Assembly: GCF_003113895.1 (NCBI RefSeq)
Contig: NZ_BDUD01000001.1
Location: forward strand, 2,696,217 to 2,758,177
Direction of reading: 5' to 3'
Origin: Nostoc commune NIES-4072
Lineage (GTDB): Bacteria > Cyanobacteriota > Cyanobacteriia > Cyanobacteriales > Nostocaceae
Length of the DNA: 61,961 bases
The stretch's first letter is position 1. Each line of letters opens with the position of its first letter. Under the pieces are notes generated by a model, which searched no databases, was not told the origin of the DNA, and saw only the letters and a list, made by a program, of their open reading frames with translations. The translations under genes and the position numbers were made by a program. Of this stretch, positions 17,834-26,662 are shown piece after piece.

Positions 17834-18721
17834 TCTTTCAGCTGCTTCAGCTCGATATTGAATTTTCTCACTATCTGCCACATCCAGAGGTAAAGGATTT
17901 CCAATCGGTTCTACACCCCATCTGCGACGCAACAATAAATTATTAGTAATATTATCCGACTTCACCCTGTGATAAGCAGGACGCTGATTAAGTGCGTCAA
18001 ACCAAGCATTAATGCGAGGAAAGCGAGGATTTCCTTTGAGGTGATATCCCCGATAAACAGGTAAATTAGCCGCCAATCTATCTAGATGGGGGCTATACAC
18101 AATATCTACTAAGCTAAATGTACTGACAAAGTAGGGGCCAGGATATTTAGCTAAAGCTTGCTCAAATTCATCTAACTTCGCCTCAAATGCTGCTTGTAAT
18201 GCCAATTCATCAGCATCTACAGCTGTTTCTCTCAGGAATTTGTAAGCAATCTCCTTAAAACCGTTAGTCTCGGCTTCTTCAACCAACTGCCTAGCAACAG
18301 TATTTTCCTCTGGATTTTCCGGCAATAATGCTGGATGTGGAAACCTTTCTTCTAAAGCTAAGAGAATATCTTTAGATTCATATACTAACTTTCCCTCAAT
18401 TTTTGCTGCTGGGACAAGGGTTGTGGGAACTAGGTCAGTGTACCATTTAGGTTTATTACTTAAATCAATAAACTCAGTTGCAAAGGGAATTTCCTTTTCT
18501 TCCAGAGCAAACCAAACTCTTTCGCAGAAAGGACACCAGGAATTAGTATCTCGATAAAGCAAGACTGGCGGTTCTGTGTTTGGAGGAAGTTTATGTAAAC
18601 TGCTGGGTATTGGTGCAGTAGAAGGAGATTGTCCCGGCCTCTTTACCCTACGCGCAGAGGTATTTTTTCTAGCAGTCTCTAAAACTTCTTCCCAAGTTGA
18701 CACTGTGTTTTGAATAGACAT
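17834..18721 (-). pseudogene. Glutathione S-transferase, 5' part
   Basis: The N-terminal thioredoxin fold carries the active-site motif NSWCPFCERVWFALEEKEIPF (about residues 60-80) of omega/xi-like GSTs, followed by the helical domain (LVDIVYSPHLDRLAANLP, RINAWFDALNQRPAYHRVKSD). A MITE truncates it after RAEAAER and adds GSNAKK from its own end (the open frame runs to 17813). The catalytic domains are complete, so a shortened enzyme might still fold; the missing C-terminal ~110 residues are at 17343-17684. It starts four bases from the stop of the methyltransferase gene, indicating one operon. Confidence 0.82.
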
Positions 18722-18724
18722 TTT

Positions 18725-19381
18725 TTACCTCGCTTTACTAGGAATGCCGGAAAACACAAATAACTGTTGCTCTTTAGGTGCAGCCAAGTTTTCACCCCTG
18801 TATCGATTAAGACCAACACCCATATCTCCCGTGGCGGTAAGCTTGAAGTTTACTTCTTCAAATCCAGATGCACTTAAAATTTTCCGCACATTGTCAGAGT
18901 AAGTAATACCGTTGGAGTCTCCACGAGTCCAAATGACAAAAGCACCTGGTTTACTCAGAAAACTCAGGTTATCTAGTAAGCGATTGAGTTCAGCCTCATC
19001 AGCCAGATTGCCAAAGACACCACACACAATCACGATATCTACTGGTATTGCTCCTACATAGTTAGTGGCAAGAGTTGCATCACCATTGATAAACTCAATT
19101 TGCTTGGCTAAACCCAAAGACTCTATGGTTGCTCGTCCACGCTCAACTAAATTTGAATTTATTTCAACCAGCCGTGCAGAAACATCCTTTGCACGAGAGT
19201 GATTTTTTAAAGTTCCTAGTAAATCTCGTCCATCACCCGCGCAAACACTTACCACACGGATAGTTCCAGATGGCGACGCATTCAAGCTGTAAGCAATATA
19301 TTCCTGCACGATTTCTAGACGCTGCTGCAATTTTGGCTCAGTGTCGTATAGGTCGTGCCATTCATACCAATCTTTTGGCAT
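18725..19381 (-). CDS. Class I SAM-dependent methyltransferase
   Basis: The 218-residue protein from MPKDWYEWHDLYDT has a Rossmann-type SAM domain. Motif I is VVSVCAGDGRDLLGTL, an acidic loop follows in ARLVEINSNLVERG, and motif post-II is EFINGDATLA. The remaining strands include DIVIVCGVFGNLADE. The methyl acceptor is not predictable. An upstream start at 19408 adds only nine residues not typical of the family, so the internal ATG is preferred. It is the first gene of a short minus-strand operon with the GST. Confidence 0.8.
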   Translation of the reverse strand: MPKDWYEWHDLYDTEPKLQQRLEIVQEYIAYSLNASPSGTIRVVSVCAGDGRDLLGTLKNHSRAKDVSARLVEINSNLVERGRATIESLGLAKQIEFINGDATLATNYVGAIPVDIVIVCGVFGNLADEAELNRLLDNLSFLSKPGAFVIWTRGDSNGITYSDNVRKILSASGFEEVNFKLTATGDMGVGLNRYRGENLAAPKEQQLFVFSGIPSKAR

Positions 19382-19475
19382 AAGGAGTGATTCCCATTTG
19401 ATGCACACTGTATAATTGCAAGCTACAGTTATTTGATAGGTTAACCGTAGTTTACAGATGAAGGCAGAGTATCAT

Positions 19476-19517
19476 ACACATTCATAGAAAATCAAGCCTG
19501 ATTTTCTATGAATGTGT
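19476..19517. repeat. Perfect 19-bp inverted repeat
   Basis: acacattcatagaaaatca and its exact complement are separated by agcc. The hairpin lies between the methyltransferase start and the IS982 left end, 18 bases from the latter. It could be an old element end or a strong RNA hairpin. Confidence 0.85.
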
Positions 19518-19593
19518 TCAGGACAGTAATTATTAACCCAAGTTGCTAGTTACTCTTATGGGCGATCGCTTTGGGACAGTAAAGCAATAAAAT

Positions 19594-19622
19594 GCCCTCC
19601 AAGAAGAGAAAATTAGGAGGGC
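19594..19622 (+). promoter_or_regulatory. Hairpin sequestering the IS982 transposase ribosome-binding site
   Basis: gccctcc (19594-19600) pairs with ggagggc (19616-19622), which includes the AGGAGG ribosome-binding site of the transposase start at 19626. Transcripts entering from outside the element would form the hairpin and block translation. This known IS strategy limits transposition. Confidence 0.7.
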
Positions 19623-19625
19623 TAA

Positions 19626-20453
19626 ATGCTAAACGAAATAATTTCCATATATGCTATCATAGACGACCTGTTAAAGGCGATTGGGCATAATGAAGATTGT
19701 CGTCGAGAGATGAATGACGCAGAAATTATTACAACGGCAATAACATCGGCGATGTTCTTTAATGGTAATCATAGTAAGGCTTGTACCTATATGAAAGAAC
19801 ATAAGTTGATATCTAATATGTTAGAAAAGTCACGATTTAACCGGAGATTACACAGTGTCTCAATGTTAATCAACGACTTGTTTCATCAAGTGGGAATGGC
19901 ACTGAAGGAAATTAGTGATTCCACTGAATATCTTTTAGACTCGTTCCCAGTGCCCATCTGCGATAACATCCGTATCTTTAATGTAAAAATAATACAGTCG
20001 GCGCAGTATAGAGGTTACATCGCATCGAAAAAACGATATTTTTACGGGGTTCGAGTTCAGTTATTAACAACCAAAAATGGTATTCCTGTCGAATTTGTGT
20101 TTATGCCTGGTAGTGCCAACGATGTACGTGCTTTAAATGCCTTACCCTTGAATCTACCACCTGGTAGTGAAATTTATGGTGATTCAGCTTACACCGACTA
20201 CACGATTGAGGATGACTTGGAACAAACAAGTCACATTTCTTTAAAAGTCATGAGGAAAAAGAACTCCAAGCGTCAAGACCAGCCTTGGAATCAATATATT
20301 AAACAACATACTCGGCATTATATCGAAACTGTGTTTAGTAGTATCACTTGTGTTTTTCCAAAATCAATACATGCAGTCACTTATCAAGGGTTTTTACTTA
20401 AGCTACAAGCATTCATTTTTTCTTTTACTCTTCAACAAGCTTTTATTGAATAA
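19626..20453 (+). CDS. IS982-family transposase
   Basis: The 275-residue DDE transposase appears complete. Catalytic landmarks are the aspartate in LLDSFPVPICDN, the aspartate in YGDSAYTDYTIEDDL, and a glutamate in YIETVFSSITCVFPKSIHA. The N-terminal helical region (MLNEIISIYAIIDDLLKAIG) is typical of IS982. The start ATG is seven bases after AGGAGG, which is itself in a hairpin. With matching terminal repeats this copy may be active. Confidence 0.93.
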   Translation: MLNEIISIYAIIDDLLKAIGHNEDCRREMNDAEIITTAITSAMFFNGNHSKACTYMKEHKLISNMLEKSRFNRRLHSVSMLINDLFHQVGMALKEISDSTEYLLDSFPVPICDNIRIFNVKIIQSAQYRGYIASKKRYFYGVRVQLLTTKNGIPVEFVFMPGSANDVRALNALPLNLPPGSEIYGDSAYTDYTIEDDLEQTSHISLKVMRKKNSKRQDQPWNQYIKQHTRHYIETVFSSITCVFPKSIHAVTYQGFLLKLQAFIFSFTLQQAFIE

Positions 20454-20671
20454 GTAATTTATACAACTAATAGGCATTTAAGTAGCTGAATGCTGGCAAC
20501 AATGGCATCGGCACGTTGGCGCTAGGCACCAACTTTGTTGTACGCGATCGCATGAATTGAGTGATAACAAGTGCATATCAGTCGATAACCAGCAACTTGG
20601 GTTATTATGAAAACTTTTTGGGGAAGCCTCCACCGTTACCGCTTCCATTTCACAGTCCCTACAAAAATAGC

Positions 20672-20698
20672 GATGCCTATGGCGGGCTACGCCTACGC
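20672..20698. repeat. Small dispersed repeat
   Basis: gatgcctatggcgggctacg followed by cctacgc, differing at one base from the copy at 37241-37267. On the minus strand it ends the frame of the adjacent transposon-like remnant. Confidence 0.7.
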
Positions 20699-20836
20699 AG
20701 CCAAGCGTCCACTGTTTTTTCTAAACTCTCAAAGCTTCTTAGCTGTTCAGCCTTGGTGTTCCGATAAAGAATCTCTGCTGCTTCCAGACGTTGGGAGTCT
20801 TCAGGGGTCAAAGAAGAGGACAAGGGGCGGGGGGGG
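20677..20836 (-). pseudogene. Possible ISKra4-type protein remnant
   Basis: The minus-strand frame LTPEDSQRLEAAEILYRNT, then KAEQLRSFESLEKTVDAW, resembles the N-terminal ~45 residues of the first protein of ISKra4 elements in cyanobacteria. It terminates in a small dispersed repeat, and its 5' side is cut by the IS4-like element at 20837. Identification rests on a remembered motif pattern only. Confidence 0.35.
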
Positions 20837-20945
20837 CTCACAAGTGTAGGTTTTTTACAATCAGATCTAGAAAGAGGTAAGACTTGGAAGACTTGGGGGG
20901 AAAGTAGACAAGGAAGCTTTTTTACGCCAGAACCATTCATTGAGA

Positions 20946-22291
20946 TTAGGAAGTATTGGCAGCAGCAGCAGATGTACTGTGGTAGGGTTGTGGAAACAAA
21001 CCAGTTAAAGAAATAGCCTTGCCGTTAAGTAAGTCAGCAAGAATATGAATTAAACCTTGAAGAAAACAAGAAATCTTACAAACAGTTTTTTTGGGAATAT
21101 CTTGTTTTTTGTCCAGATGATTTGGAGAAAGTTCTTTCGATAAATTATTTAGGTAATGTGGCTCTATATCAGTGCCAATTGTTATAGTCCAAAGGGTAGC
21201 TACAGCCATAGCTAACCATACCCTTTCGGCTCTATTTGGTTCTCGTAAACGAGTTTTATGCCACTGCCAACCATCACTTTTGATATCCCGATAAGGGAGC
21301 AACGCGATTTTGTGAGGTGCTAAAATCTGGGACGTATATAGCTTGTTTCAGGATGCGATCGCAACTAAAAAACCAGATTTTGTTGAGAATATAGGGGTGT
21401 AATTGAGAACTAAACCCCGATCTCACTTTTTCGCGTTGCTCCCTCCCGATAACTACACTCAATCCAAGAACGTAAAGAATACCAGAGAGCATCCCCTTGT
21501 TGGGGTAGTAAATCCGTGACAATTAACCAAGGATCTTTGTAACCTTCATCCCAACGGGCAAGTATTGTGCAATTGAGTGGATTAGTTTTAAAACAGGTGA
21601 CTATTCCAGACCAACTCGTCCCTGTTTTTTGTACTAGTTTATCTAAAAACTGCCATTCGGTCTCTCCTCTAATTTGATATGTTCCAGTATAATTAATTCG
21701 TAAAAAAGGATGCCAATTCAAAGCGCAAATTGCGTCAAACAACCAGTCAGCATAGAGTCCTCTATCTGCTGAAACAACGACTTGCATTTCCGGAGGAACA
21801 ACATCTTTCAATGATTGGAATAATTGCTGCCAATGAGGTTTCCAAGCTCCTTTTTCTGTTCCTTTGACAATTTTCCAAGCTACAGGAATGCCGCAACCCC
21901 GATAGAGAACATGAACAGAAAGAACCGTGAAGTGTTGTCCAATATTAGTGCTATCTACCGCAAGAGGAAGCCATTTTTCTTCACTGTTCCACATACTCAA
22001 AATCCATTGGAGTAGGGGAGCAAAGCACTTAGTTACATCTATAGCAGTTCTTTTTTTTCCTGTTTTGGCATCTGCTTCTTGATACCATTCTTTTAGTCTT
22101 TGTCGAACTGCATTAGTGTTCTCTTGATTAAGCCTGCCGATAAATTCTGAGACTCTGGTTAGACTACTTGAGCCTGTCATTACTATCCCAAAGCTCCAAG
22201 TAGCTAAACCTGCTACTTCTGGCAAAGATAGATCAGGGAAATGATAACTAACAATTTTCGCCCATTCTTTGAGATACTTATTCTTTAGCAT
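20946..22291 (-). pseudogene. IS4-family transposase interrupted by a MITE
   Basis: The 5' part (22291 to 21444) has the first two catalytic aspartates in LPLAVDSTNIGQH and VVVSADRGLYADW and reaches RSWIECSYR, part of the Y-R-E motif. The 3' part (21294 to 20946) resumes with YRDIKSDGWQWHKTRL, then NRAERVWLAMAVATLW. Deleting the 149-bp MITE and one TCCCGATAA restores WIECSYRDIKSDGWQW in frame. The element therefore carried an intact transposase when it arrived and was later inactivated. Confidence 0.9.
21295..21443. mobile_element. 149-bp MITE (GGGAGCAACGCGA ends), copy 2
   Basis: Identical over its length to the copy at 17685-17833 and in the same orientation. Flanked by the 9-bp target duplication TCCCGATAA (21286-21294 and 21444-21452). 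It interrupts the IS4-like transposase gene next to the catalytic YREK region. Confidence 0.95.
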
Positions 22292-22294
22292 TCT

Positions 22295-22690
22295 TCAACC
22301 AATTAACCAATCTTCTGGTTGATTAATCATCTTGACTAATCCGCTTAATACTTGATTATATGCACCAGATAAATTTTTTTCCTCTTCTATCGATAAATAC
22401 TGATATCTGAGAGCAAACTTCAGCCAAACCTGGGTTTCTGCTGCTTCTGCTTCACATTCGTTTAATTTAGCGATAAATGAGGCTTTATATCTTCTTTTTC
22501 GCCAAGCCTCTGCTAAGTTGGCACAAACTGAGCGAGATGAACGACGAATTTGGTCTGTAAGAGAGTATCTTTCTTCCTCTGGGAACCGTTTTGATATCTC
22601 AAAAATAGTTATAGCTGCCTGAAATGCTTTTTGGTAGATGATTAAATCTTCGTGGGTTATAATTTTTCTGCGTTCTTCCTCCTTGTCCAC
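22295..22690 (-). CDS. Four-helix-bundle (S23/Avd-type) protein carried by the IS4-like element
   Basis: A 131-residue protein with the signature of the four-helix-bundle family related to 23S intervening-sequence proteins and the DGR accessory protein Avd: ITHEDLIIYQKAFQ, LTDQIRRSSRSVCANLAEAW, KLNECEAEAAETQVWLKFALRYQYL. These small basic proteins are thought to bind nucleic acids or reverse transcriptases. Its stop lies just before the transposase ATG, so the two would be translated from one message. Because it lies between the terminal inverted repeats it is a passenger of the element. A role in transposition is only an inference. Confidence 0.85.
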   Translation of the reverse strand: MDKEEERRKIITHEDLIIYQKAFQAAITIFEISKRFPEEERYSLTDQIRRSSRSVCANLAEAWRKRRYKASFIAKLNECEAEAAETQVWLKFALRYQYLSIEEEKNLSGAYNQVLSGLVKMINQPEDWLIG

Positions 22691-22766
22691 TTTCCCTCCT
22701 TGTCTACCTAGTCTTACCTCATTCTAGATGTTTTTTGTAAAAAACCTACACTTGTGAGGGGGGGGG

Positions 22767-23631
22767 CAGGGAGCAGGGGGAGAACCCCATACATAAATGT
22801 ATTGGCTCTGAACTAAGGACGTATTATTTCTCGTGCTGTGCATCTCGAAATAAATATTTTTTTGGGCATAGATAAATTTACTTGCTCTGAATCCCTTGTG
22901 GCAGGGGAACTTGAAATCTTTCCCTCCCTTGCTCTTTGCTCCCCTGCCTCTTCTGGTCATGGTAGTTGCACTTGCTAAGGAGTGTCAAATAATGTAACTA
23001 TCTTTCCTCACTTATGCTTATATTTGCAAAAGTGAGATGCTCCCAAAAATTGTCATACTTAAAATTATTGATTTTTATTAAAAAAACTAAAATTTAATTC
23101 AGAAGGTAAAAAAACCCACGTTAGAAAACGTGGGATTCAAGCAAGAACACTTTGTATTACCTTTAACGCAAATCTGCTTTTGTTGAAGAGGTAAGAGGCA
23201 GAAGACTTTTATGTTTTATTTAGAAGGAGATTTAGACCCTTTAAGGTTAAGAACGTAAACTCCTGATTGACTAATATTTTTATTATGAGTTACACAATTG
23301 CTCTCTTGAGTCTTTGTGTAAGTGGTTTGTTGAAGTTTGAGCTTGTACATAACATTTAGATTAAGGAAAAATTTTATGCAGAACCAGTCAATTATTTACA
23401 AAAGCTCATAAATAATCCTGCCCGATAATTTTACAGCGTAGTGTCTGTTGAGTTTTCATTTCCATCTCATAAGTTTTTCGCAGACGAGACGCAATATTTA
23501 CAAAAGTTCACTAACTGCGCTATAGCTAATGTTTTCTCTGTAACCCAAAAATGAGGACGGGTGGCACTATGAGGGGTGTTAGTATTTGTCAATGTACAAT
23601 TTATATTAATTATGAATGACTAATTAAAATC
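22767..23631. other. Long non-coding interval
   Basis: There are 865 bases with no convincing gene. The left edge is a G-rich tract (cagggagcagggggagaac) that continues the IS4 target. A minus-strand terminator lies at 23108-23134. The rest is AT-rich with stop codons in all frames, and nothing further was recognised. Confidence 0.5.
23108..23134 (-). terminator. Intrinsic terminator for minus-strand transcription
   Basis: cccacgtt-agaa-aacgtggg at 23115-23134 is an 8-bp stem with a tetraloop. On the minus strand it is followed by a run of seven T (23108-23114). No minus-strand gene is annotated just upstream, so it may end a small RNA or be a remnant IS end hairpin. Confidence 0.6.
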
Positions 23632-24581
23632 ATGTGGTTAGTAGCTGTTTTTATCTGTTTGGGTTGGATATTGTCTTTATGTTTGCATGAATTCGGTCAT
23701 GCACTAATAGCATATTGGGGTGGCGATACTTCCGTTAAAGATAAGGGATATTTAACCTTAAACCCACTCAAATATACCGAGCCAAGTTTGAGTTTAGTGC
23801 TACCACTATTTTTTCTCCTCATTGGTAGTATTGCTTTGCCTACCAAGATTTACAGCGCCAAGGCGATCGCCTATTTTCTTCGCAAAAATACGAAGAAGCT
23901 TTAGCAGCATACGACCAAGCGATCGCCATCCAGTCAGATTTCTACCAAGCTTGGTCTAATCAAGCCGAAATTCTGGCAAAACTACAGCGTTATGATAGAG
24001 CGATCGCTGTTTATGACAAAGTGATTGCAATTAGACCAGATGACAGCAATACTTGGTGGTTACGAGGAAAAGCCTTAGTAATACAGCAAGATTATCAAGG
24101 AGCTGTAGACTCTTATGAACGAGCAATCGCTATCTATTCTGACTTTTATGGTTTTTGGCTAGATCGTGGCAATGCACTTTATTACTTACATCGGTATGAA
24201 GATGCGATCGCCTCTTATGACAAAGTTATTGAACTCAAATCAGATAATACCGACGCTTGGAATTATAAAGGTGTTGCTTTAATGGAATTACAAAGATATG
24301 AAGAAGCGTTAGTTGTCTACAATAAAGCAATTGAAATCAAGTCGGACTATCCTGATTACTGGTACAACAAAGCTTGTTGTTATGCGCTGCAAAGTAATGT
24401 AGTTTTGGCAACTCAAAATTTACAACAATCAATAAAATGTGAACCAGATAGATTCTGGGAACTTGCTAAAACTGACCCAGACTTTGATGAAATTCGGGAA
24501 CACCCACTTTTCAAAAGTTTAGTTGATAATGTTTTTGGCGAAAGATTTAAAACACAGAATATTTCTAAAGAGGATAGTTAA
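23632..24581 (+). pseudogene. Site-2 protease (M50)-TPR protein with internal deletion
   Basis: The first frame (23632-23904) starts with membrane helices and the zinc-protease motif HEFGHALIAYWGG, ending at LLIGSIALP. A second frame, open from 23829 to 24581, has about six TPR units (QKYEEALAAYDQAIAIQSD, RYDRAIAVYDKVIAIRPDD and so on). The frames overlap at 23829-23904 but are out of register. Nostoc proteins with an M50 domain followed by TPRs are plausible parents; the middle of the protease, including the later NPDG-type metal ligand, has been deleted. The TPR part could still be made only if it has its own start (ATG at 24021). Confidence 0.75.
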
Positions 24582-24844
24582 GGAATTTACCGTTTCTGAA
24601 GAGGGACTATATAGCCTATAAGCTTGCTGTGTGCTTCTGGGTTTAACGCTAGAACTTCAAACTTCATACCCTTGATGATATTAATTTGGCATAGTGACAA
24701 ATAAAAAGTCACTGTACAGATTTTTCTATTTTAGGAAATTTCAGCCAGCATGGTCACAAGAGGCGATCGTCTGGCTGAAACTAAAATGGGGTAATCTTTT
24801 TAAACTCCCCTAAATTTTGCAGCCTGAAACCCTCATAAGTATAA

Positions 24845-26341
24845 TTACGATTCTTGTTTCACATCGCCAATAGGATTAATGTCTCCAACAAACTTCAACA
24901 AATCCACGATGGTAAATGTACCAGGCTTTTCGGCAGGCAATGTTGGTTTCCAATTGGGGTCAGTCGCCAAAAATGAGTTGCTATCTTCTTCTAGTAAACC
25001 AACAAAAACTTCAGCCAAAATCCGGCTTCCTACTTGACCCAAACGTTGGCCTTGATTCTGAATTTGAGCTTCTTTAAGAATGTAATACCACAACGGTGTC
25101 TCAATATCAAATTTATGCTTGGCTGCAACTTCTCCATCAGGGCCAGTCGAGATTTCATCCCTAGTCAAAGGTTTTAATTTCAGGAACCGAGCTACTCTTT
25201 GACCGGATGGCAAGCCTACACTGCGACCGCGAAGTAAATTTCTTACAGCCAATGATTTTTCCCCTGGAACATTGGGTAAATTCTTTAAAGGTTCAACAAG
25301 AAAAGGATCTATCTTGCGACTGGGATTAACCAGCACATTAGGGTCAATTTCAAAAAATCTTCTCCAGTCAATAATCCAATCACTGGGAATTGGAATATCG
25401 GCGAAGTCCCCTAACTGACCTGATTTGGCAGTGAAATCAAACAAAAGTTTTAAAGTCGCGGGTGTGACTCCACCAGGAAGAGGAGTAAAAACACGGTTGT
25501 AGTCATAAACTGAACGCACCATACTATGACCAAGACGATAGGCAGCTACAGAGAACTCTACAGGGATAAATGGCTCCTGATTCTCTTTCAATATAAAAAA
25601 GCGTCTGCCCTCTTTAAGCACTAGTTCTAGCTGTTCCTTGTCAATAATGCGAGTCAAAAAGTCATGAAGTACTATCCATTGATAGTGCCAAATTACTAAT
25701 TCTCTGGCTTTTACAAAATCCGATTTATCTGTAGCTCGTGTTGATTCAATGGTTTTATTCTTGATACCTGTAACTACTTTGTTGTGAAATTTTAGAAAAG
25801 CCAGGTGAAGCTGTGCAACGATTAAGTTTTCATCGTTGCGCGAATCTCCAAGTAGCCCCAGACCACTTGAAGCGCGAGGAAGATCATTAGGCAATCCTGT
25901 GGGAACGGTAGAATCTCCTGCTCCAGGCTTTTGATTAGTTGTGCCAATTAAAAATAAATCCTGGTCAGGTAGTTGGTATAAATAAGGTTGTACATCAGGC
26001 CCAGAACCATAAATACTATCAAGATCAAGTGCTGGTGTTCGGAAGTTTGTCACAGCCAAAGGATCAACAATGATCTCTTTAAGAGTAGTGGTGTCTAAAG
26101 TAATATCATGATCGATAAATTGACCGAAATAGGTAAAGCCTGCTGGGACACTTGTATTGTCTCCTTCCGGTGTGTTGGGGTCAGGATCGCTTAGTGCATT
26201 ACCCAGTTCTTTTAAACTTTCCTCAGATGGAATAAAAGAACGAAGTTTTGGAAACAATCTGCCGAACTTACCTGTTTGGGCAAATTCACTTGGTGGTTGC
26301 TGTTCACCTGTACGAGGAGTAAATCCATGCTGTCTAACCAT
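24845..26341 (-). CDS. Animal-haem-peroxidase family protein
   Basis: A 498-residue peroxidase-cyclooxygenase superfamily member. The distal haem motif is FTYFGQFIDHDITLD, and the proximal histidine lies in AAYRLGHSMVRSVYDYNRVF. GTTNQ and SSGLGLLGDSRNDEN are also typical of bacterial members. Bacterial peroxicins oxidise halides or lipids, or are secreted; the substrate here is unknown, and no signal peptide is seen. The ATG at 26341 is chosen because AAAGGAG precedes it by five bases; an upstream in-frame start at 26383 has no such site. Confidence 0.92.
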   Translation of the reverse strand: MVRQHGFTPRTGEQQPPSEFAQTGKFGRLFPKLRSFIPSEESLKELGNALSDPDPNTPEGDNTSVPAGFTYFGQFIDHDITLDTTTLKEIIVDPLAVTNFRTPALDLDSIYGSGPDVQPYLYQLPDQDLFLIGTTNQKPGAGDSTVPTGLPNDLPRASSGLGLLGDSRNDENLIVAQLHLAFLKFHNKVVTGIKNKTIESTRATDKSDFVKARELVIWHYQWIVLHDFLTRIIDKEQLELVLKEGRRFFILKENQEPFIPVEFSVAAYRLGHSMVRSVYDYNRVFTPLPGGVTPATLKLLFDFTAKSGQLGDFADIPIPSDWIIDWRRFFEIDPNVLVNPSRKIDPFLVEPLKNLPNVPGEKSLAVRNLLRGRSVGLPSGQRVARFLKLKPLTRDEISTGPDGEVAAKHKFDIETPLWYYILKEAQIQNQGQRLGQVGSRILAEVFVGLLEEDSNSFLATDPNWKPTLPAEKPGTFTIVDLLKFVGDINPIGDVKQES

Positions 26342-26395
26342 AGTAGCTCCTTTGGATAAAAAATTAATTATTGTTTTGATCAAAGAATACTTGTA

Positions 26396-26662
26396 CTATA
26401 GTGTGGAAAAATAAGTTTTAATATTACCCCTTAGGGTACTATTTCTCTTATCATCTGTTAATAAAAACAGAGTGTAAGTATCAAAGTCACGCTTTGCCGT
26501 GGATGGCTTGGTAGTTACTCTGATTGCCTTAATAGTGATAAGACCAGGAAATCGATTATCAGTGCTTCTCATCTCTGAAGCAGTGGGGAAGATTATTCTG
26601 GCGATGAAAACCTCATCTCTTGAATCGAGATAGTCGTCCCATATCAAGAGCGATCGCTTCAT
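26396..26662 (-). CDS. Unrecognised small protein upstream of haem peroxidase
   Basis: An 88-residue frame ending 54 bases before the peroxidase start, preceded by AAGGA five to six bases before the ATG. I do not recognise a family. It is mixed polar with a strand-like centre (FPGLITIKAIRVTTK, FDTYTLFLLTDDKR) and has no signal peptide or membrane segment. Position suggests co-transcription with the peroxidase. Confidence 0.45.
   Translation of the reverse strand: MKRSLLIWDDYLDSRDEVFIARIIFPTASEMRSTDNRFPGLITIKAIRVTTKPSTAKRDFDTYTLFLLTDDKRNSTLRGNIKTYFSTL

Larger units (their letters stand above)
19536..20602 (+). mobile_element. IS982-family insertion sequence
   Basis: The 1067-bp element is bounded by ACCCAAGTTGCTAGTTA (19536-19552) and its near-perfect complement taaccagcaacttgggt (20586-20602), 16 of 17 matching. 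TATTA immediately flanks both ends (19531-19535, 20603-20607), a possible target duplication. Size and ACCC ends agree with IS982. It contains one apparently intact transposase gene. Confidence 0.85.
20837..22758 (-). mobile_element. IS4-like element with a passenger gene, nested MITE
   Basis: A 1922-bp element bounded by perfect 24-bp inverted repeats (ctcacaagtgtaggtttttt... at 20837-20860; complement at 22735-22758). Imperfect inverted similarity extends about 50 bases further inward (ctagaa-gaggtaagact and gggaaagt-gacaagga). Eight G residues flank each end (20829-20836, 22759-22766), consistent with an 8-bp target duplication in a poly-G tract. It carries a broken transposase and an upstream four-helix-bundle gene in the same direction. 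Confidence 0.88.

Noticed and set aside
20561..20849. Two short plus-strand frames at 20561-20849
   Set aside because: Cross the IS982 end and a dispersed repeat; sequences have no protein character.
22724..22960. 78-residue minus-strand frame
   Set aside because: Crosses the right end of the IS4-like element and a poly-G tract; low-complexity proline/cysteine-rich product.
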